DNA of 46,751 nucleotides from NCBI GenBank assembly GCA_000353875.1, contig APKF01000004.1:1-46751 (forward strand), read 5' to 3'. The notes beneath the pieces are model-generated. The model made no database searches and had not been told where the DNA came from. It saw only the letters and a program-made list of their open reading frames with translations. How positions within the stretch are numbered: position 1 is the stretch's first letter; each line of letters starts with the position of its first letter. Positions 42,197 through 46,751 of the stretch are shown one piece after another. Position numbers and translations under genes: made by a program. This DNA is from Candidatus Caldatribacterium californiense OP9-cSCG (lineage in GTDB: Bacteria > Atribacterota > Atribacteria > Atribacterales > Caldatribacteriaceae).

Positions 42197-42925
42197 CTAT
42201 ACCACGCCTCTTTCCCTTTCGCAAGGAGGATGGAGCGTGGGGTGCTGAAAAAGGTCCGGACGTACCCTTCTGGCTTTTTCCAGAGCCTTTTCTTTCCGCC
42301 ACTTCTCGATAAGCGCATGGTTGCCGGAAAGCAGGACCTCAGGTACCGCCAGACCACAGAATACCCGGGGTCGGGTATACTGCGGCGGACCAAAAACCCA
42401 CTCTGAGAAGGAATCGTACCGCAGGGATTCCTCATCCCCCAAAACTCCGGGGACAAGGCGCACTACCGCCTCCACGATGACGAGCGCGGGAAGCTCCCCT
42501 CCGGAGAGAACGTAGTCCCCAATGGAAATTTCCCGTGCCCCGGTAATCTCTATCACCCGCTCGTCAATGCCCTGGTAGCGACCGCAGAGAATGAGGAGGT
42601 GGTTCTTCGTCGCCAGTTCCCGGGCAATGCTTTGGGTGAACAGCTCCCCCTGAGGACTGGTGACGACCACCAGGGGCTGGCTCTGTGTGTACTCGCTGAT
42701 GAAGCGCACGGCCCGAACCAGGGGTTCGGGTTTCAGGACCATGCCCGGGCCTCCCCCAAAGGGGTAGTCGTCAACCGTTCGGTAGCGATCCCGGGAGAAA
42801 CTGCGCAGGTTGTGGACCTTGATGAACACCAATCCCTTTTCCTGGGCTTTTCCCAGGATGGAAGCGGCAAGGTACGGCCGGATGGCTTCGGGAAAGAGGG
42901 TGACGATGTCAATGCGAAGCTTCAT
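42197..42925 (-). CDS. trmD: tRNA (guanine-N1)-methyltransferase TrmD
   Basis: SAM-dependent methyltransferase making m1G37; 242 residues. MKLRIDIVTLFPEAI opens it; DYPFGGGPGMVLKPEP, LCGRYQGIDERVIE and SIGDYVLSGGELPALVIVEA form the trefoil knot. It overlaps rimM by 4 bp. Confidence 0.97.
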   Translation of the reverse strand: MKLRIDIVTLFPEAIRPYLAASILGKAQEKGLVFIKVHNLRSFSRDRYRTVDDYPFGGGPGMVLKPEPLVRAVRFISEYTQSQPLVVVTSPQGELFTQSIARELATKNHLLILCGRYQGIDERVIEITGAREISIGDYVLSGGELPALVIVEAVVRLVPGVLGDEESLRYDSFSEWVFGPPQYTRPRVFCGLAVPEVLLSGNHALIEKWRKEKALEKARRVRPDLFQHPTLHPPCERERGVV

Positions 42926-43440
42926 TCCCAGAACCCCTCGGGGCAGGAAACTTCAAGAAGCCCCTCCTCAGGGCGGACAGCTACCACAAAGGCAGAAACA
43001 AAGGGCAGGAAGAACTCTCGTCCCTCAGCGTCTTTGACGAGGAGGTAATCGTAAAGCGCCATGGGGATAACCGCGTCCACCACGCCGCGGCGTGCGCCGC
43101 GTTCCCAAACCTCAAGACCCACGAGCTCAAAGTGGTAGAAATGGCCAGGGGGGAGAGGCGGAACATCCTCCCTGGGGATGGCAAGAAAGAGACTCCGGAG
43201 CATTTCCGCCTCCTGGCGCGAAGTGACCCCCCGGAAACGGAGGAGGAGGAAATTCCCGCGCCAGGCCACGTCCTCCACCACCCGCTCAACGAAGGTTCCC
43301 TGGGGAGAACCAACGAGAAACACCGCTCCCCGCACGAAACGCTCGGAAAAGTCCGTCAGCGGGAGTACCCGAACCCAGCCCCTCAACCCATGAGGTGCGG
43401 TGATTCTCCCCACGAAGACCCGCTCAACACGGCGAGGCAC
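42922..43440 (-). CDS. rimM: Ribosome maturation factor RimM
   Basis: Assembly factor for the 30S head, 172 residues. VGRITAPHGLRGWVRVLPLTDF is the N-terminal RimM barrel; PPGHFYHFELVGLEVWERG and FLPFVSAFVVAVRPEEG form the PRC-barrel part. Start is GTG at 43440. ATGA-type overlap with trmD. Confidence 0.94.
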   Translation of the reverse strand: MPRRVERVFVGRITAPHGLRGWVRVLPLTDFSERFVRGAVFLVGSPQGTFVERVVEDVAWRGNFLLLRFRGVTSRQEAEMLRSLFLAIPREDVPPLPPGHFYHFELVGLEVWERGARRGVVDAVIPMALYDYLLVKDAEGREFFLPFVSAFVVAVRPEEGLLEVSCPEGFWE

Positions 43441-43452
43441 ACAAGCCCCTCC

Positions 43453-43683
43453 CTATTCCAGAATCTCCACCACCGCTTTCGTTCCCCTCTTTGCCGAAGC
43501 AGCCTTGACGATGGTGCGGAGAGCCCGGGCTACTCTCCCCTGCTTGCCGATGATTTTCCCGGTGTCAGAGGGCGCCACCCGCACCTCGTACACGACCGAT
43601 TTCTCTCCCTTCACTTCGGTTACGCTCACCTTCTCGGGTTCGTCGACAAGAGAACGAACCAGAAACTCCAAAAGCTCTTTCAC
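43453..43683 (-). CDS. khpA: KH-domain RNA-binding protein KhpA
   Basis: A 76-residue single KH domain, with [19 protein letters not shown] and the GxxG loop in [20 protein letters not shown]. It binds RNA, often with KhpB, and influences cell division or translation in other bacteria. GTG start overlapping the rpsP stop as GTGA. Confidence 0.93.
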   Translation of the reverse strand: MKELLEFLVRSLVDEPEKVSVTEVKGEKSVVYEVRVAPSDTGKIIGKQGRVARALRTIVKAASAKRGTKAVVEILE

Positions 43684-43940
43684 TGGACTTCCGCTCCCTC
43701 GGGCTTCTTCGCCTTCTTCAAAAGCGCCCGAACCTTATCTGAAACCTGGGCACCCCGGGAAATCCAGTACTCGACACGATCCCACTTCACGGCCTCAAGA
43801 GGGGGCTCAGCAAGAGGCGAATAGGTGCCGAGGACCTCGAGGGGCTTTCCACTCCGGGCCTCCCGAGAGTCCGTCGCCACGATACGATACTGAGGGGTAT
43901 GCCTTCTCCCAACACGAGCAAGACGGATCCGTACTGCCAT
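43680..43940 (-). CDS. rpsP: Ribosomal protein S16
   Basis: Small-subunit protein, 86 residues. [33 protein letters not shown] is the family opening (quoted only to its position, residues 1-33: key parts are VRIRLARVG and YRIVATDS). LEVLGTYSP and [17 protein letters not shown] follow. The ATG at 43940 gives the canonical N-terminus; a longer frame from 43997 is unlikely. It lies 19 bp after ffh. Confidence 0.97.
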   Translation of the reverse strand: MAVRIRLARVGRRHTPQYRIVATDSREARSGKPLEVLGTYSPLAEPPLEAVKWDRVEYWISRGAQVSDKVRALLKKAKKPEGAEVQ

Positions 43941-43959
43941 GAATCGACACTCCTTTCTT

Positions 43960-45309
43960 TCAGAATCCAAAACCGAAAAATCCCTTTCTTTTGGCAAAGG
44001 GCAATGTATGTCCTTTTTTCATCTTTTTCCAGAGCTTGCGAATCTCCTCAAACTCTCTCAGGAGACGGTTGACCTCCTGAACGGTTGTCCCGCTTCCCTG
44101 GGCAATGCGCCGTTTCCGGGAGGCATTGATGATCCCAGGATTCCGGCGCTCTTCCCTGGTCATGGAGAGAATAATGGCCTCAGTACGCTTCAGGCTCCTC
44201 TCCCCATCAACCTGGGAGAGAGCTCCCCGGAGTGAAGCGGGAAGCATGTTCATGATGTCTTCGAAAGAACCAACCCGGCGAAGGCGACGGAGTTCCTCGA
44301 GGAAATCCTCAAGGGTGAACTCTTCCTTCGTCACCTGCTTCTCCAGCTTCTTCCGCTCTTCCTCGGTGATGGCTCGCTCGATTTTCTCAATGAGACTCAG
44401 GGTATCGCCCATGCCGAGGATGCGGCTGGCCATCCGCTCGGGATGGAAAACTTCAAGCTGATCGAGTTTTTCCCCGACTCCGATGAGTTTCACCGGCCAG
44501 CCGGTCTGCGCCACGATGGACAGCACCGCACCTCCACGAGCATCGGTGTCGACCTTGGTGAGGATGATGCCCGTGGGGTTCACCCATTCCCGGAACCTTT
44601 CGGCAACCCGGATGGCCTCCTGACCGGTTGTGGCATCAAGAACCAGGAGAGTCTCATGGAATTCTTCGCCCCGGGTGAGTTCCTGGAGTTCCCGGAGGAG
44701 CTCCTCCTCCACATGGAGCCGCCCTGCGGTATCCACCAAAACCACGTCCCTCCCTTTCTCCCGGGCATACCGGCGCGCCGCCTGGACAACCTCAAGGGGA
44801 TGCCGCGCCGAAGGAAGGTCGAAGAAATCCAGTCCGGCCGAAGAGGCAAGAATCCTCAGTTGTTCCCGCGCTGCCGGTCGTCGCGTATCCGTGGAGGTCA
44901 GAACGGGCAAGTAGTGACGCTGCTTCAGGAAGAGCCCGAGTTTTCCGCATGTTGTTGTCTTTCCCGACCCCTGCAGACCCACAAGGAGGAAGAGCGCAGG
45001 AGTCACCGGGGGAACGTGGAGGTCTTTTGCCCCACCCCCGAGAATCTGCCGGATCTCGTCCCAGAGAATCTTTATGACCATCTCTGCAGGGGTGACGCTT
45101 TCCAACACCTCTCGCCCCACTGCCCGCTCCCGCACCCGGGCAATGAGGTCCTTCACCACCCGGTAGTGGACATCGGACTCAAGGAGCACGAGGCGCAAAT
45201 CCCGCAGGGCCTCGTCGACTTCTTCCGCCGTGAGGCGGCCCTTCCCTCTGAGCTTTTTAAAAACCCCGGCAAACTTCTCCGCCAGCTGCTCAAACACGCG
45301 ATCCACCAC
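43960..45309 (-). CDS. ffh: Signal recognition particle protein Ffh
   Basis: SRP GTPase that brings nascent membrane proteins to FtsY; 449 residues. The N-domain (1-95) is followed by the G-domain with GLQGSGKTTTCGKL (G1), DTRRPAAREQL, VDTAGRLHVEEELL and TKVDTDARGG, then the M-domain (from about 300) with SLRGALSQVDGERSLKRTEAIILSMTREERRNP and the RNA-binding INASRKRRIAQGSGTTVQEVNRLL. GTG start at 45309 or 45306; GAGGAG lies just before. It has its own strong promoter. Confidence 0.97.
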   Translation of the reverse strand: MVDRVFEQLAEKFAGVFKKLRGKGRLTAEEVDEALRDLRLVLLESDVHYRVVKDLIARVRERAVGREVLESVTPAEMVIKILWDEIRQILGGGAKDLHVPPVTPALFLLVGLQGSGKTTTCGKLGLFLKQRHYLPVLTSTDTRRPAAREQLRILASSAGLDFFDLPSARHPLEVVQAARRYAREKGRDVVLVDTAGRLHVEEELLRELQELTRGEEFHETLLVLDATTGQEAIRVAERFREWVNPTGIILTKVDTDARGGAVLSIVAQTGWPVKLIGVGEKLDQLEVFHPERMASRILGMGDTLSLIEKIERAITEEERKKLEKQVTKEEFTLEDFLEELRRLRRVGSFEDIMNMLPASLRGALSQVDGERSLKRTEAIILSMTREERRNPGIINASRKRRIAQGSGTTVQEVNRLLREFEEIRKLWKKMKKGHTLPFAKRKGFFGFGF

Positions 45310-45327
45310 GCTCCTCAGAACACATAG

Positions 45328-45356
45328 ATGATACCCGTGACCCCGGGGTGTGTCAA
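45328..45356 (-). promoter_or_regulatory. Strong sigma-70-type promoter of the ffh operon
   Basis: A perfect TTGACA (45356-45351) and TATCAT (45333-45328) with a 17-bp spacer on the minus strand, in the 56-bp ftsY-ffh gap. The spacer holds CCCCGGGG. The leader would be about 12 bases. Confidence 0.8.
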
Positions 45357-45365
45357 GGAAAGCCG

Positions 45366-46280
45366 TTACGAAACGATAGCACGGACAAATTCGCAGGCCT
45401 CAAAGGGGATGAGGTCCTCGATGCCTTCACCCACCCCGAGGTACTTCACAGGAAGGCCGAACTCCTTCCGGACTCGGAAGAGGATTCCCCCCTTGGCCTG
45501 GCTATCCCACTTTGTGAGAATAATCCCCGTGAGCGGCACCACCCGGGCAATAGACTCCACCTGGGCGAAGGCGTTCTGGCCAGCCAGGGCGTCAAGGACC
45601 AGGAGATGTTCCACCTGCTCCTCGGGAAGGAACCGGCGAATTACTCGGGACACTTTCTCGAGCTCTGCCAGGAGATTCCTGTTGACATGGGAACGCCCCG
45701 CAGTATCCACAATCGCCAGAGTTTCTTTCTCTTTGAGCGCCGACTGGAGGCCATCGTACACCACCGCTGCCGGGTCGGCTCCCTGAGCCCCCCGGAAGAA
45801 TCGGCACCCTGCCCGACGCGCCCAGATTTCGAGTTGCTCATTCGCCGCCGCCCGGAAGGTGTCGGCGCTGATAAGGACCACTCGCTCTCCTTTCTCTCTG
45901 GCAAGGTAGGCGAGTTTCCCCGCGGTGGTGGTCTTACCCACACCGTTGATGCCCACAAGGAAGACAGCCTTGAGGGTTTCAGGCTGTGCCCGAGGGAAGA
46001 GCAGGTGTTCCCCCTCCTCGAAGAAGGCCACGAGTTTCCCATATAGCCACTCTTCCCAGCTCGTATCTTCCCGGGACCGTTCCTTCAAACGGCGAAATTC
46101 CTCGACAATCTCTGCCGCAAGTGCCGGGCCGATATCGGCACCGATGAGCATCTCTTCTAACTCCTCCCACTCCTCAGGCCGGACGCTTTTCTGAGACCAG
46201 AGTTCTTTCAGTCGCTCCTTGACCTCACCCGTAATACGCCCTATCCCCTGGAGCCATCGCTTCCACAGTCCCTTCTCCAC
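45366..46280 (-). CDS. ftsY: Signal recognition particle receptor FtsY
   Basis: SRP receptor GTPase of 304 residues. GINGVGKTTTAGKLAYLA (G1), DTFRAAANEQLEIWARRAG, VDTAGRSHVNRNLLAELEKV and TKWDSQAKGG are the G-domain motifs; YLGVGEGIEDLIPFEACEFV ends it. There is no long acidic A-domain, so it is the short form. GTG start at 46280 with GGAGGAT upstream; the smc stop lies 1 bp before. Confidence 0.97.
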   Translation of the reverse strand: MEKGLWKRWLQGIGRITGEVKERLKELWSQKSVRPEEWEELEEMLIGADIGPALAAEIVEEFRRLKERSREDTSWEEWLYGKLVAFFEEGEHLLFPRAQPETLKAVFLVGINGVGKTTTAGKLAYLAREKGERVVLISADTFRAAANEQLEIWARRAGCRFFRGAQGADPAAVVYDGLQSALKEKETLAIVDTAGRSHVNRNLLAELEKVSRVIRRFLPEEQVEHLLVLDALAGQNAFAQVESIARVVPLTGIILTKWDSQAKGGILFRVRKEFGLPVKYLGVGEGIEDLIPFEACEFVRAIVS

Positions 46281-46281
46281 G

Positions 46282-46751
46282 CTATCCTCCTCCCAGAGAA
46301 AACTCCTGTGCCTGTGCGATACCTTCGCAAAGGAGTACCCGAGACACCCCCGGCTCGCTCATGGTGACCCCAAGAATCCGATCCGCGACCTCCATAACCT
46401 CTTCCTTATGCGTCACCACCACAACCTGCCGGGATGCGGAAAACTCCCGGAGAACCTGAGCAAGAAGCACGCTGTTTGTATGATCGAGGTTAGCGTCAAT
46501 TTCGTCGAAAAAGCACATCTTCGCCCCACCAGCCTCAAAGCAAGCGCAGAGAAAACACAGCGCCACCAGAGTCCGCTCTCCGCTTGAGAGCAACGCCATC
46601 CCCTGCTTTTTCTTCCCCGGAATCTGCACCTCAAGGTGAACGCCATCGTGAACGGCAAGAGAGGCTTCCCCCCTGGGGAACACCTGCTGAAAATACCGCC
46701 CAAAGGCTGCCTGGGCACTCTGGAGGAAGGAAAGAAAGGTCCGTTCCACTT
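46282..46751 (-). CDS. smc: Chromosome segregation protein SMC, C-terminal end (cut by the window)
   Basis: The last 155 residues or so of SMC, the condensin ATPase. The frame is open to the right edge, so the bulk of the protein is outside. LLSSGERTLVALCFLCACF is the ABC signature (usually LSGGE) and CFFDEIDANLDHTN the Walker B/D-loop; VVVVTHKEEVMEVADRILGVTM is the H-loop region. Order smc-ftsY-ffh is common in bacteria. Confidence 0.93.
   Translation of the reverse strand, partial: VERTFLSFLQSAQAAFGRYFQQVFPRGEASLAVHDGVHLEVQIPGKKKQGMALLSSGERTLVALCFLCACFEAGGAKMCFFDEIDANLDHTNSVLLAQVLREFSASRQVVVVTHKEEVMEVADRILGVTMSEPGVSRVLLCEGIAQAQEFSLGGG

Noticed and set aside
45334-45350. CCCCGGGG in the ffh promoter spacer as an operator
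   Set aside because: Eight bases are too short to support an operator call in a GC-rich genome.

Overview
The window is a densely packed bacterial chromosome segment with a GC content somewhat above 50%. Genes commonly overlap by 4 to 40 bases, and both mobile elements and CRISPR are absent. The charged, compact proteins, sugar and amino-acid ABC importers, Feo iron uptake, a C5 tetrapyrrole route aimed at cobalamin, and an ffh-rpsP-khpA-rimM-trmD-rplS-lepB-rnhB-yraN-comM-dprA block suggest an anaerobic, probably thermophilic bacterium. My best guess is a lineage such as Atribacterota, but that is an impression from protein style and not a proof.

Layout, left to right. (1) 1-5444, minus strand: a ribose/galactose-type ABC importer (rbsA-rbsC-rbsB order) from a clear promoter, then a terminator, then a LacI-type repressor and an iron-type alcohol dehydrogenase cut by the window edge. 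(2) 5662-5942: tRNA-Leu(UAA) and initiator tRNA-Met with their own promoter and terminator. (3) 5956-13643, minus: isoaspartyl peptidase/asparaginase, a complete branched-chain amino-acid type ABC importer (livK-livG-livF-livH-livM), a creatininase-family amidohydrolase and asparaginyl-tRNA synthetase. (4) 13679-16332, minus: fur-feoA-feoB and a small Cys-rich coiled-coil protein, with a candidate Fur box at the fur transcription start. (5) 16368-22861, plus: a cobalamin riboswitch followed by hemA, hemC, cobA-hemD, hemB and a precorrin-2 dehydrogenase-HemL fusion. These five genes hold domains for all seven steps from glutamyl-tRNA to sirohydrochlorin. This is the only plus-strand operon.

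(6) 22858-30146, minus: a long gene train of FmdB zinc ribbon, a membrane-anchored zinc-ribbon protein, P1-family peptidase, an ECF S component (probably pantothenate), type III pantothenate kinase with an apparent AUU start, bactofilin, and then a four-gene cluster: a protein of the family called quinate 5-dehydrogenase, a class III aminotransferase, an SRPBCC protein and a relative of cyanobacterial acyl-ACP reductase. That last cluster is the best candidate for an undescribed pathway. (7) 30151-32187, minus: groES-groEL with tandem sigma-70-like promoters and no CIRCE element. (8) 32267-37680, minus: a probable catabolic operon of URO-D superfamily protein, a 56-residue unknown, TIM-barrel isomerase, PIG-L deacetylase, Gfo/Idh/MocA dehydrogenase and an NtrC-like regulator that has lost both its phospho-acceptor Asp and its GAFTGA loop. 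(9) 37703-46751, minus: the housekeeping block from dprA up to ffh, ftsY and the end of smc.

Two genes (coaX, feoB) seem to start at non-standard codons (AUU, CUG), and several others start at TTG or GTG, so computed gene starts in this genome should be checked by hand. All functional names rest on reading motifs by eye; no database search was run.
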